Shown: piece after piece, positions 1 through 50,345 of the stretch
Numbering within the stretch: the stretch's first letter is position 1
Layout: every line of letters starts with the position of its first letter
NCBI RefSeq assembly: GCF_041146395.1
Contig: NC_090989.1
Span: forward strand, 50,618,501-50,682,500
Direction of reading: 5' to 3'
Origin: Eulemur rufifrons
Lineage: Eukaryota > Chordata > Mammalia > Primates > Lemuridae
Length of the DNA stretch: 64,000 nt
Translations under genes and position numbers: made by a program
Notes under the pieces: model-generated
Told to the model about the DNA's origin: nothing
Databases searched by the model: none
Seen by the model: only the letters and a program-made list of their open reading frames with translations

Positions 1-1999
1 GAAGAGGAGAAAATTGTAAAGAAACTTGGCGTAATTACTGTAGTTACTATGGCAAAGTTACTTTGCCTAATGATAATATATAGTTAATGTTACTGTGCAA
101 ATATCTATGCAAATGAATGACTTAAGAAGTTATAATTAAAGTATTTCATCTTTTAAAATTCAAATAAAAAGTCCCACCACAGTTACATCATGATATTTTA
201 GAAATTATAGGAGAAAAAAACAGGTCTCCAAAGTTTCAGAATGCCAGTCTCTTTTCATTAGGGAAGAAGGTCTCACTTTTCAACTTTTTTCTCTCTGCTT
301 TCTGATAACTTGACAGCACCTAGAAATTATTAAAATAAATAGGAACAAAGAAATCCAGAGGGCCTCCAACTACATTAAGTAACCTAGGATTTTTCCTGTT
401 TCTCTTGTATTCAACGAAGTAAGTAGGTCTGTCCCTTAAGTATTTATATGGACTTCAAAGCTCCTATGGGCTCACCATACGGATTCAAAGAGTGCTTATA
501 CTAAAAAGGAAACCTTTGTTCTCCAGAAGAACCTTGTAAAAGCATATTACATGTTTTCAGTTGATTACCTTTCAGCTTAGAAGGCCCTTTCCGGAAACCA
601 TTCACACTTCTCCATCATTGTGTGAATCAAACTAAGGAGCAAGTGTTTGCAGTCATGCCTATTTCCATAAAACATCCCAGGTAATCTGCATCCTGCGCTT
701 TCCAATGGTCCGTGTATTTTCTTTCTTTCTTTCTTTTCTTTTATTTCACTTTGATGTTATTAGGAAGATGGAGGGTGCACTGCTTAGGATGCTTTTTCTA
801 AACAGAGCAACCAAAAATTTTTTGATGATGATAGCTCATGATGACATAGATATAACTAGACATCAAAAATGTCCCACAGTAGGTACAGAGATTAAGTCAC
901 AGCACTTTCAGCGGTATGTGTATTAATCTGTCATTGTCAGGTTTCTTTTTTACTGTGTTAAAATTATCAAATATCATGATAGTGTTTAAAGGATTTGAGA
1001 AATTCAAGTTGTTCTGTTTAGAAGAATCATTTGTGACATTTTTCAAATTATCCTTTAAAAAAATAAAATGCCATACCAAAATCTGAAAAAAAAAATCCAT
1101 ATATTCTAATTCAAAAAAATTTATAAGCCGTTTTGTAATACAGAGAATTTCTATGATTATGAAAACAAACTCATACCCCACATACTGCCAGCACCCCCTG
1201 CCCTCTTCTCTTTTGAATGTTGTTGAAAACAAAGTGGTTCTCAGAAACAGAATTTGCATTCCAGGCTGTGGGCCAGGGAGAATTTACATAGACAAGTTAC
1301 ACATTCTTGAAAATGGTGTTTAGTAAGAAACTGTGAGACCCTCCAAATCCAGTGAAATGAACAGCATAGTTTATGATAAAGACAGTGTTTACAAGAGCAT
1401 ATAAGGGCTTTGCCTTTTTTTTTTTAATGAATTCACTTTGTTGGGTCACTTTTTGTGAAGCAAAAAGCAGCTGTGACAGGGAGACTTTCATTCCATGCAT
1501 GTATATATTAGAGTCACTTAAGAGTTACTAAGCTCATCAATCAGTCCTCTGTTTCCCTCTGTTGAGTCACCTAGCAACATGCACCATGTACCACAGAACC
1601 AAGGGCGGTTAATGTGAGCCAATCCCAGATCAGCCTGCTGCAGATTGCCATCCTAATGGCTAAGTCAAATTGTTTTTATTCAAGCTAGATCCCATAATTG
1701 ATAACTTTATTGTCCTTAATGTAGGTTTGTTTGTGTCATTTCAAGCTATATGTCAGATGCAAGAAATCATGCCTATAAACCAGCCCAAATCCAAATAAGT
1801 GGCATGTTTTGTCACCACTAATCAGCTTTACCTTTTTTTTTTCCTGAAGTTGAATTGCATCAAAATCAAACTGCATTTAGTGCACATGTGAGGCTAATAA
1901 AACCATTCAGAAGCAAGAGTAGACCTTGAAAAAATTCCTGAAGATTCATTCCAGTGATTGTGCAAAAGGCTCAGAGGTCCAGTGGGTACCCAGAGAGCC

Positions 2000-2160
2000 A
2001 GACAGCTGTCGGTGGTGAAACGGAAAATCACTGAGTTGATCACCAGGAGACCTCACTTTGTCAGATCTCCTGCTAATTGCTGACCTTGGGCAAGGCACTT
2101 CACCCTCCGGAGCTAAGATTCCCTCCTCAGCACTAAAATAAATGTTTTCCATTAGATAGG
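2000..2160 (+). repeat. MIR fragment
   Basis: gctgaccttgggcaaggcac + ttcaccctccggagc + agcactaaaataaatg reproduces the MIR core. The minus-strand frame at 1946-2152 overlaps it. Confidence 0.65.
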
Positions 2161-2906
2161 AGGTTTTCCCATTGTGTTACTAGGATCCTCTTCAGGAGCT
2201 AACAAAGTGAGTTGAGGAAAGTGAGGAGCTGCTTCTGCTTGATTAGCTAAAATTCTGTCCATTCAATATTTCAAAGTTTTCCCACAACAATTTGTTCATT
2301 AAAAAAAAAAAAAAATGGTGTTGAGGGAGGCTCCAGCTCTGATAAAGCATTTTAAAAACCACAATCCATGCTAATCTGCAAGTCTCTTCTGCCCTGGTGG
2401 TGGTTTATGGTATTACAGGAGGGCTGTTCCCGTGACATGATCCGATGTACAGGTGGACTAATTCTTCTCATAATGACGGGCAGTGTTTGTTGGTTTCATA
2501 CAGCATTATTTCAGATCTTTTATTTGGGTACCTTTCATTTGGATACTGTTCCCATTGTTTTATCAGATTGAGAATCCCTCCTCCCACCCACCTTCTGAAA
2601 GTCATTTAACCTGAAACTATTTTTTTTTTTGACGGGTGGAGAAGGGGAAGAAGCAGAAAATGACCAGTTCAATAAACGAGACCTATACTGTATATTTTAG
2701 TTTGATTCTTTAAATATAGGAAATTTTTTTCCATCTGGTGAGGAAAATATATCACGATTCCACGGACACATTAGTTTACTGAAAATACCTCATGATTTAT
2801 GAGGGGTGATTGCTAACAAAGAAGCCCTTTCGAATCAACAGAGCCAGTGCATCTATTTGCCTTTTCTTTCTCCCTCTCTTATCAAACTGAGCTAAACTGT
2901 GCATGT

Positions 2907-3097
2907 GTTTGTTTGTTTGTTTGTTTGAGACAATCTTGCTCTGTCTCCAGCCATGCTGGAGTGCAGTAGTGGGATTCTTAGCTCACTGCAGCCACAGACT
3001 CCTGGGTAGCCAGGACCACAAGTGTGCGCCACTAAGCCTGGCTAATTTTTCTCATTTTTTATAGAGACAAGGTCTCACTATGTTGCCCAGGCTCTGT
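2907..3097 (-). mobile_element. Old truncated Alu monomer
   Basis: Antisense: a GTTT-repeat tail, then GAGACAATCTTGCTCTGT, GGAGTGCAGTAG, GCCTGGCTAATTTTT and the AGAGACAAGGTCTCACTATG block. Divergent, with internal deletion, so an old copy. Confidence 0.85.
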
Positions 3098-4409
3098 GTG
3101 TGGGTTTTGATAGTAATGCTCGTATGCTATGGGTTATATAGAGCAGTTTTGCCTTCATTCCTGTATCCTCACCTGGCTATGAGATGGCTCAATGTCAAAA
3201 ATACACCTTTTAGTCAGTTGCTGATTTCTAGTTTCTCTGAAGGCTAATGTTCATAGCACTCACTATGGGTATTAGAGCAAAAGGAAATATCTATTTTAGT
3301 ATATTTCTTCCTAATCACTCTCAATCCCCTTACCACAATTTCCTTCTTCTCCAGCATAAGAATCTCCCATATAATTCTCCAGCTGATATAAAACCAAAAG
3401 AAAAGTAGATGGGAAAGTAAGACTATTTATAAAATGTTTCAAGTTGTACTAAATATTAAATGTAGCTTAGATTTTAATTATATATGATAAGAACTTAGAA
3501 GACATTAGTAAAACCCCTATAATTTATTTTGTTAAGAAAGAAATCATTTGAGTCTTAACATTATACGCCCTTTCTATAGATATTGGCACATGCTACATGC
3601 TGCCCTGAATATCCGATCCCCTCCCCCAATATACACACCCCACCCCATGTAAAGTACCATCAGGTTTACAATAAGCATTATAAGATTTTTTTAAATCTAC
3701 CTAGTTTATAATTTTAACTACTATAGTGTAGCCCTGTGGTAATAAGTCTCTTAAATACTTCAATTAAGATAGCCAGGTCAGCAAAAAAGAAGAAAATGAA
3801 CTAAAGCATGGCTCATCCATTGAATAAATGTTCAGTTGATTGATTTAGAGAAACTTAGTCAAGAATGTTCAGAAGAAAAATTTGGCTTAAATTAGCGCCC
3901 TTGACTAAAGTACTTTAATAATGCAAGTAAATTTGTGACATTGCTTTTCCTCTCAATTCTATAGTTGGTTATGAATACTTGAATCATATTAAGATATTAT
4001 TCACATAAAGCTTTTTTAAAACACTTTAGAATCAATATGCAATTTTGCTAAAATAGTACATGTCCACTTTTACAGCCCTCCAACTAATACCCATCAATTG
4101 TTACAACCTAATGTAAAAGAAAATTACATATAAAATATGTAGTTAAAATAGAGGGTTTGAAACAAAAGTTTAAGGAGAAAATAACTCAAGAAAATGCAAT
4201 AGATACTATCATTATTTTCACAATATTCATTGTGATTCTCTCTTCCCAAGAGAAAGATGAGTAATAACGTCAAGAGGACTAAACTTTAAAGATGCCTTTA
4301 TCAGGTGTCCTTAAGTATGCTATGGTTTCATTTTTTTGAAATAGGAAGGAATTTTATAAAGCATTTATGGAAACAAAATACACATGACCACGTGTAAAGA
4401 AGCAATGAC

Positions 4410-4641
4410 GAGTGCGATGCGCACTGCCTGGGAAATGGACACGCTTGAAGTTCTGTCTGGGGGGGATGGGGGTGGGGGAGGGGATGGGTGCATACCTACA
4501 TGATGAGTGGGATGTGCACTGTCTAGGAAATGGACACACTTGAAGCTCAGACTCGGGGGAATGGGGAGGCATGGGCAATATATATAACCTGAACTTTTTG
4601 TACCCCCATAATGAGCTGAAAAAAATATATATATATAAAAA
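4410..4641 (+). mobile_element. 5'-truncated L1 3' end with duplicated segment
   Basis: It ends in the lemur L1 tail (gcaatatatataacctgaac ... gtacccccataatgagctg) and an A-rich tail. A 14-bp target-site duplication aaagaagcaatgac flanks it (4396-4409 and 4642-4655). A segment of about 55 bp (GATGTGCACTGTCTAGGAAATGG type) occurs twice, about 95 bp apart. Confidence 0.9.
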
Positions 4642-6307
4642 AAAGAAGCAATGACCGTAATAGACTGAGTGTTTATGGTTATGTGTGCATTGATAAAACA
4701 TCAGAGGGTTTACAAAGCAATAGTATACATTTGATATAAGAGAAAGTGAGTACGTGCCCAGCTGTTTTGATATTTTACTTCGGTGAACTGGGAAGTAGTG
4801 AAACTTGGCAAAGCTGCTCACCAAATCTTCGCATTTAGAGCCTAAATTTATGGGGGAGAGGGAATTTTCAAATATCTTCACGTATTATAGACATACTACT
4901 ATTGAAGAAGAAACTAACAACCACTTTTCCTTTTGTCCTGTGAATTTTAACTCTTGATTGAGCACATACATTAATTTAATATCTTACCTCTGTTGACCTC
5001 TCAGAGAGGAGGCCAGTAAGTAACTGATTTTAGTTTCCAAAAACTTTGGTTTACTTACATAAGCTCCACGGATTTTCCTTTTGTTTAAATATTTTGGATG
5101 CCTTCCTCTTTCAAATGTATTAGATACTGCCTTTTTAAAAAAGGGATTCCAAATAGGATTCAATGTTTACCAATAACTCTGAGCGTTGTGAACATTAATA
5201 ACCGTCCGTTAAAAGAGTTTTAATTATGAGTGTTAATAACATTCCATTAAAATCGTGATAACATCAAGGTTTACTAATATGGAGAAGGCTTTAACCCCCC
5301 ACCCATATGTTTCCCAGAAACTGGTGTCTATTTTTAAGGGTTTTTCTTTTTTAGTAAGTTTTTTATAATTTTTTGGCCATCTTTCTAACAATCAGGTAGT
5401 CAGCCGTCACTTATTCTTTGCATTAATGTGAATTGTCTCTGTTTTGTCTTTCTATATCTCTATAGTTATTTTTTTCTCTTGTTTTATCTCTCCTATGTTT
5501 TGTTTCCAATCAATGTGTTTGGAAACTAGATAATCATTGTGAAAACTGTATTAGTGAAGTTATGTTTCTAGAATTAATAGTAAATAGGCCCTCCTAAATA
5601 CATGAATTCAACACATAGGAGGATTTATTCTTACTATTTATTATTCTAATTTCTAATATAAAACATACTTGCAAAGGAGAAATTAACTCTAGATAGTAAC
5701 CCAAAGAAGGTTACTTTTTTAATACAAACTTTCTGTATCCATTTTGCTACCCCAAATACATATTGTCATTTTTCTTGCTTTTCTATAATGGTCTGGGTAG
5801 GTAATATGTCTGATAAATTAATTCCAAATTGAGTAATAATTGTACAAAGCCAATTGAGTTTAGTTTGATAATCTAAATTAAAAGTATTAGAGATGATAAA
5901 ACAATATGAGTATAAAAAATAGGTGTTTGTTTATATGAGAATAAAATAATTCTGGTCCATGAGACTCATGAAAATCAGTGACAATGAGATAATATATGTT
6001 TTCTGTAAACTGATTGTTGGAGCTATTTTTAAAAAATCACAAAATCCATAAATAGAAATTAGGAGATATGAATAAAATAACTTAAAATCTTTTTAGGTAA
6101 TAAATTGTTCTTGAAGTCTCTGTTAGGATTTATGCTTATAGAACTTTTTATATTTAAAATGTTTCTGCCCATCATATGAGGTTTCAAATTTGAAAGATTT
6201 CTTCTAATTTCATATTGTGACTTGACTTGAGATATAAAGTTTGAAATATTTAGGAAATTTGGGCTTCAACATCCCTTAACTAGCTTTCTATTTCCCATGA
6301 TTTTAAA

Positions 6308-6468
6308 GGAATGTTTCTTAAACTTTATTATGCTCAAGAATCCCCTAAGAACTTGTTTAAAATGTAGATTTATGGGATTTTCCCCAGAGATTTTGATTCA
6401 ATAGGCCACATAGAGCTCAGAAAACTTCATTTTAAACAGGTAACTTGGTGATTCTGATTGATGTAAAT
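6308..6468 (+). mobile_element. MER5A-like hAT fragment
   Basis: gtttcttaaactttattatg, aagaatcccctaagaacttg, gattttgattcaataggcca, gtaacttggtgattctgatt follow the MER5A order. Confidence 0.7.
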
Positions 6469-6865
6469 TAACTTCTTCACTTAATGAGTTGGGATGAGTT
6501 GGAAGTTGTTGATAAGTTGAAAGTGCCCATGGTAATTAATTAGAGATAATATATCCTATATAGTACATTAGTTTCAGTTTCACTATCAAATCCATATTCA
6601 CTGCTTAGAAAGCATCTAGAAAGCATTATAGATATTTTATTCAGAGGACTTATAAGTACTGAAAATAATACTTAAGATGATAAGGCAAATATTTGGAAGG
6701 GGTAGACCTAACAGATTCACTAAATCCAGATTACATGGTGAAATCTGTTTTTTATTCTATTGCATGTTCTTCTGTTTGGGGTAAATGAATTATAGTTGCT
6801 GTAAATCAAATCAGAGATGTCTTTTTTTTTCTTTGTGCTTAAAACCTGTCTCTACTTAACTTTAG

Positions 6866-45266
<38,401 letters not shown>

Positions 45267-45291
45267 GAGAGAAACTGTTCTAGTTGTTCAA
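45267..45291 (+). other. ALCAM: ALCAM 3'UTR, part in exon 15
   Basis: 25 nt between the TAA and the exon 15 donor (gtgagt at 45292). The stop lies less than 50 nt before the last exon junction, so the 3'UTR intron should not trigger nonsense-mediated decay. Confidence 0.88.
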
Positions 45292-46852
45292 GTGAGTAGA
45301 CTGTATGGGGTTTATAGAAATAATTCTCAGGTAAGTAGGAAACATCCTTAAAGATGAAAGGGAAAGGCTTTACTTTAATATGCTTCATAATTATAGCTTT
45401 TAATGCAGGAAGAGAGTTTTTCAAAAGAAAACTTTGGTGATTCAGAAAGTGTCCTTGGAAGAATGGAATCTCACCAGTCTCCCCATCCTCCCCAAAATAA
45501 TTGTTACCCTCTGAATAATAAAATCCAATTTTGAGATTTCAACATCCAATAAGCATTTTATATTCTAATGCCAAAAATTTCACTGAGTGCAAAAAAGCTT
45601 TATTTTATAAATTGGTATTTGGGCTCAATAAAAGCAGATTCTAATACTTTATATTTATTTCAGAAAACAATTATGACAATAATTTAAACATATACAAATT
45701 TTAACCTAAGGATTTAATAAAAATGTGAGTGTATTTATACAGCCATCTCCCCAATGATCCTAATGAAAAGGCTAACAAAATTGTGTATGTGTGTATTCAC
45801 ACACACACATACTTTTATAGATAGTATGTATATATGTGTGTTTATATGTATATATGTATTCATATATCTTTATATGCACATATATAGACACACACAGGTC
45901 AATGTTACATTACATATGTTGCATATATTTATATATAGTAGCTGTATATATGTGGTTTTTAAAACAAAAGGTGTATATTTCCATGGCATTGTCACTTGCA
46001 ATTTGAGCTTTTACTTTTCTTTATTTCTTTTACACCAACCAAACAGAGGAGCCATTTGGACTATTTTGTGTGTCCTTAAGAATAACTGGTAGCTTCCCAA
46101 CACCATGTGAAAAGCCTTAACAACTACAGAAAATGAGTTCACTATCAATAAACCACAAGTCAAAATTTGAGTGGATTACCCAAGTTAATTCCATAGTAAG
46201 GATAGGAAATGGGAAAGAATTGTATTTAACAGGATGCACACAGGAGAGAAAAATTTTAAAAAATAAAATAAGACCTATTTTTTTAAATCCAAAAACCAGG
46301 ATCTCAAACTGATTGGCTGAAAGAAGTCAGAACTGGATTCCTTCTCCTGTCTTGCCTCCCACTGGAGGTCAAGGGTGCAGCATTCTTACATGACTTTTTT
46401 TTTTTTTCCCACTTCTCTAGGGTTATTTCCCTAATCATTTATAAATATAGATTTTACCTTCTGTTTTCTTCAAAATTTTATGAAGCAAATTCTCAATGGA
46501 AAATTGAACTTGAAGACAAATACCACAAAATAGAGTGTCATTTGAAGGGATGAGCATACTTTTTAACCCGATGAGAAATGAAATATTTTTTCTGAAAAAA
46601 TTTAAAATCTTAGTATTAATTAAGCATTCTTTTACCAAAAAAAGAAAAAAAAAACTATCACCAATTCCAAAAAGTTATTTGTAGAAAGGATGCATCAATC
46701 AATGCCTGGGATTAAAGATGGGTACAATGGAGTTTTGTAAAGGGCTCCTCCTATAAAATAATTTCTGTCATTTTCAGTACAAAGCATCTGTTGATGGTGC
46801 AAGATGATTGCTATGGTAACTTCTTTAAATTGTGTTTTTTTCATCATTTCAG
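45292..46852 (+). other. ALCAM: ALCAM intron 15 (within the 3'UTR)
   Basis: 1,561 bp, gtgagt...tttcag. It has a TG/TA/CA dinucleotide-rich region at 45781-45945 and a T run at 46397-46409. The 112-codon frame at 45754-46092 is largely the translation of the dinucleotide tract. Confidence 0.88.
45781..45945 (+). repeat. TG/CA/TA dinucleotide-rich tract in intron 15
   Basis: Alternating purine-pyrimidine stretches (TATGTGTG, CACACACA, TATATATG) over about 165 bp. Confidence 0.85.
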
Positions 46853-47949
46853 AGAAAAAACCATATAGACCGATTGAAGCATGAACGTGGATTGTATTTA
46901 AGACATAAACAAAGACATTGACAGCAATTCATGGTTCAAATATTAAGCAGTTCATTCTACCAAGCTGTCACAGGATTTTAGAGAATTATCTCAAGTTTAA
47001 CAATGAAATGAAATTACAAACAATAACAAGTTTTGGCAGCCATGATAATAGGTCATATGTTGTGTTTGGTTCGATTTTTTTTTTCTGTAAATGTCTGCAC
47101 TGAGGATTTCTTTTTGGTTTGCCTTTTATGTAAATTTTTTACGTAGCTATTTTTATACACTGTAAGCTTTGTTCTGGGAGTTGCTGTTAATCAGATGTAT
47201 GATGTAATGTTTTTATTTCAATTGTTTATATGGATAATCTGAGCAGGTACATTTCTGATTCTGATTGCTATCAGTAATGCCCCAAACTTTCTCACAAGCA
47301 CCTAAAACCCAAAGGTGGCAGCTTGTGAAGACTGGGGACACACACATCGCCCTATTCAAAAATTGTGATTTTTATCACAAGGGAGGGGAAGGCAGAGAGT
47401 CAGATTGATAAGCACTATATTGTCTTATTCTGCGTACGTGCCGCCAACTGACTCTCGGAAGTAAATCACAGACACATATGGACACACATCCATAATGGTA
47501 CTCCCAAACTGACAATTTTCCCTATTCTGAAAAAGACACAGAACAGAATTTGGGTAGTACTTACCTTTAGAGACACCTGCTAATCAATTATGTTCTGTCA
47601 AAAGAAACAAAAAACAGCGTGTGAGATACGGTTCGGAAAAATCATGGATAACATTCCCATTTTCATAGATCACTATGTAAATCACTGTAATTAAAAATTG
47701 GTGTTAAATCCTTTGGGTTATCCACTGCCTTAAAATTATACCTATTTCCTTTTAAAAAAGATATCAATCAGAATTGGAGTTTTTAACAGTGGTCATTATC
47801 AAAGCTGTGTTATTTTCCACAGAATATAGAATATATATTTTTTTCGTGTGTGTTTTTGTTAACTACGCTACAGATATTGAATGCACCTTGAGATAATTTA
47901 GTGTTTTTAACTGATACATAATTTATCAAGCCGTACATGAAAGTGTAAT

Positions 47950-47955
47950 AATAAA
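47950..47955 (+). promoter_or_regulatory. ALCAM: Proximal poly(A) signal AATAAA in ALCAM 3'UTR
   Basis: Canonical hexamer inside a stretch (about 47860-48000) that looks strongly conserved with human. Use here would remove the distal 0.8 kb of the UTR. Confidence 0.45.
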
Positions 47956-48272
47956 ATGTCTATGTATCTTTAGTTACATTCAAATTTGTAACTTTATAAA
48001 CATGTTTTATGCCTGAGGAACTTTTTAGGGTGGTAGTATAAATGGAAACTTTTTGAAGTAGACTGGATATGGGCCAATAGGTACTTGTGACTAGACTTTT
48101 AAACTTTGCTCTTTCATGCAGAAGCCTGGTTTCTGGGAGAACACCGCACAGCCATTTCTGTTCCAGGATATACATAACTATAAAGAAAAAAAATGAACAT
48201 CAGATTTCTAGGTATAGAATTATGTTCTATGACAGGAAAAGGAAAACTGGTGTTTGTTTTTTAGACTCATGA

Positions 48273-48278
48273 AATAAA
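48273..48278 (+). promoter_or_regulatory. ALCAM: Proximal poly(A) signal AATAAA in ALCAM 3'UTR
   Basis: Canonical hexamer within an A-rich context; another overlapping candidate lies about 25 nt downstream. Confidence 0.35.
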
Positions 48279-48422
48279 AAATTATGAAGGTAATGAAAAT
48301 AAATTGAAGATGAAAATCAGATAGAGATTAGGAATAAAATTTTGCCACTTCTGCATTATTTAGAAGCATATGTTATGTACATTTGTAAACCATTTACTGT
48401 CTGGGCAATAGTGACTCAGTTT

Positions 48423-48428
48423 AATAAA
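48423..48428 (+). promoter_or_regulatory. ALCAM: Proximal poly(A) signal AATAAA in ALCAM 3'UTR
   Basis: Canonical hexamer about 1.57 kb into the last exon. Usage cannot be judged from sequence alone. Confidence 0.45.
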
Positions 48429-48659
48429 AGCTTCCTGTAGTGCATTGGTATGGATTGAATATATAAAATATTCTTAGACTCAATGCTGTATAAAATATTA
48501 TGGGAAAAAAAAGAAAATATATTATTTTGCCTCTAAACTTTGATTTATTGAAGTTTTATTTGGCAGGAAAAAATTGAATCTTGGTCAATATTTAAACCAA
48601 AGTAAAAGGGGAAAAACCAAAGTTATTTGTTTTGCATGGCTAAGCCATTCTGTTATCTC

Positions 48660-48667
48660 TGTAAATA
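48660..48667 (+). promoter_or_regulatory. ALCAM: Pumilio-type element TGTAAATA in distal 3'UTR
   Basis: Exact match to the UGUANAUA Pumilio consensus, present only in the long 3'UTR form. One match in about 1.9 kb of AU-rich sequence can occur by chance. Confidence 0.35.
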
Positions 48668-48740
48668 CTGTGATTTCTTTTTTTTTCTCTTTAGAATTTT
48701 GTTAAAGAAATTCTAAAAATTTTAAACACCTGCTATCCAC

Positions 48741-48746
48741 AATAAA
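48741..48746 (+). promoter_or_regulatory. ALCAM: Distal poly(A) signal AATAAA of ALCAM
   Basis: Canonical AATAAA followed about 40 nt later by a T-rich, then GTGTGG-containing downstream element, the arrangement of a functional cleavage site. A few bases on, the sequence reads AAAATGAAA, where I recall a second AATAAA in human. Confidence 0.75.
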
Positions 48747-49719
48747 CCATGAACACTAAAATGAAATTACTTCCATATAAATATTTTTCTTTTCTTTTTT
48801 CTTTTGGTGTGGGAGATCAAAGGTTTAAAGTCTAACTCCTAAGATATATTTGCAAAAAGAAGCAACATGACAATAGATAGAGAGGTTATACTACAATTAT
48901 TTTTGGCTTCCATTTGCAATGGTTAACTAAGTCCAAAAACAGCTGTCAGAACCTAGAAAGCAGAATATGGAAAACTCAGAGCTCGGGACCGAAAGCAGAA
49001 AGTTTGCCGAGGGAAAAAGGAATGACATTACCATCGAATCAATGCCTGGATAGAGAGGAAGGCTTACTTGTGTTACGGCAGCCATATGCACAGCGATACT
49101 GCGAAGGAAGAGAATTCACAATCTTCAACTTTTGAGGTTTTGACTCTCCAATTTTAACTCCTTGGCAACAGGAGACAGGTTTTTGCCAATTCAAGGTTCA
49201 CTTCCCTATATGTGATTATAGGAATTGTATGTGGAAATGGATTAACATACCCGTCTACGCCTAAAAGATAATAAAACTGAAATATGTCTTCACATATCTC
49301 TTGCAACTGTCTGCCTCTTGTCTAAATTAGAATGTTCATGTATAGAAAATGATTGTCATTATTAAAGAGTGGAAAAATCATCATGACTCCCCATCTTTCT
49401 GGAGGGATGGAGAAAAGTAAAATTGCCCACGCCTTCCCACTGTGGATACCTTAGCTGGTCCCTAGATTTTACAGGTGATTGTTTCTATGTGTCTGTCTTT
49501 AATGATAGAATCATACTTATTGTTGGGTGCCCCATGTGACTGTCCTAGGAGCTTAATTAAGAGAACATTTTCATATTTCTTCACTTCTGCCAATAACATA
49601 CCATTCAGATTATCATTTGAAATTATGTAGACATGAACTTTCATAGAAATATGTTTCCTTGAAAATGAGGTAAATCTGGCTAGACACATCAAAGAAGAAA
49701 ATTAAAATTTATTGAGCCC

Positions 49720-49870
49720 AGAATATTTGCTGGAGCCATTCATACATTATCTTATTTAATTCTTAATAGTTGCAAATAATACTAAATATCCCCCAGCTAA
49801 AATCTGAGATTTAGAGAAGTTTCATAACTCCCAGGTATACTTAGCTTCGAAGTAGGCAAGTTGTATATCA
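49720..49870 (-). repeat. MIR fragment
   Basis: cattatcttatttaattctt, gagatttagagaagtttcat, aactcccaggtatacttagc. Diverged. Confidence 0.5.
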
Positions 49871-50179
49871 GACTAAATCTGACTCCTTGCCCCAGTCTGC
49901 TATAGTTCCCAAAGTTCCTCTAAAAAGATGCTTCTTTTCATAATATATAAAGTTAGAAAATATTAATTGACACATGAACTGGTTATACCATCGATAAAGG
50001 ATTATTCCAAGATGTTTAAATCCTATAACAGATCAAAATTGCATAATTTTCAACTTTATTTGGATTAAATATATTAGACATTTTATTAGACTGTATATAT
50101 TCCACATCCCATTTTTGAACATTCATATATGCAAAAATATACTAAATGCCTATTATGAGACAGATATTATATTGATGTA

Positions 50180-50345
50180 TTATTTATACCATTTCATTGA
50201 ACTTCTCTCAATATCCTAATAGCAGAGGTGCTAGTCCCAGTTTGCAGATGAAGACAAAAGAAATAACTTTGTCTGCAATCACAAATACAGGAAGTGGTTG
50301 AGCCAAGACCCACCCACGCTCAAGAGGCCAAAGTTCAGACTCTAT
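50180..50345 (-). repeat. MIR fragment
   Basis: gtcccagtttgcagatgaag, ggaagtggttgagccaagac, aagttcagactctattcact. Confidence 0.62.

Larger units (their letters stand above)
1..6865 (+). other. ALCAM: ALCAM intron 3, 3' part
   Basis: AT-rich noncoding DNA ending in the acceptor ctttag. It holds a MIR-like fragment (about 2000-2160), an old antisense Alu monomer (2907-3097), a short lemur-type L1 (4410-4641), a MER5A-like element (6308-6468) and short pyrimidine or A runs (719-745, 2301-2314). The frames at 705-926, 897-1259 and 4354-4881 show no domain or homology I recognise. Confidence 0.85.
46853..48775 (+). other. ALCAM: ALCAM exon 16, noncoding last exon (3'UTR)
   Basis: It begins after the acceptor ttttttcatcatttcag at 46852 and reads closely like the human ALCAM 3'UTR as I remember it, for example the run near 47100-47160 and the block around 47860-48000. 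It is AU-rich and has no long reading frame. The 3' end is estimated from the last AATAAA (48741-48746) and the T/GT-rich stretch at about 48783-48812, so it is uncertain by a few tens of bases. Upstream poly(A) signals at 47950, 48273 and 48423 could give shorter forms. Confidence 0.9.

Noticed and set aside
4354..4881. 175-codon minus-strand open frame
   Set aside because: It runs across the short L1 insertion and its target duplication; proline/histidine-rich part is reverse-complement L1 3'UTR. No domain.
45754..46092. 112-codon frame in intron 15
   Set aside because: Mostly translation of a TG/TA/CA dinucleotide tract.
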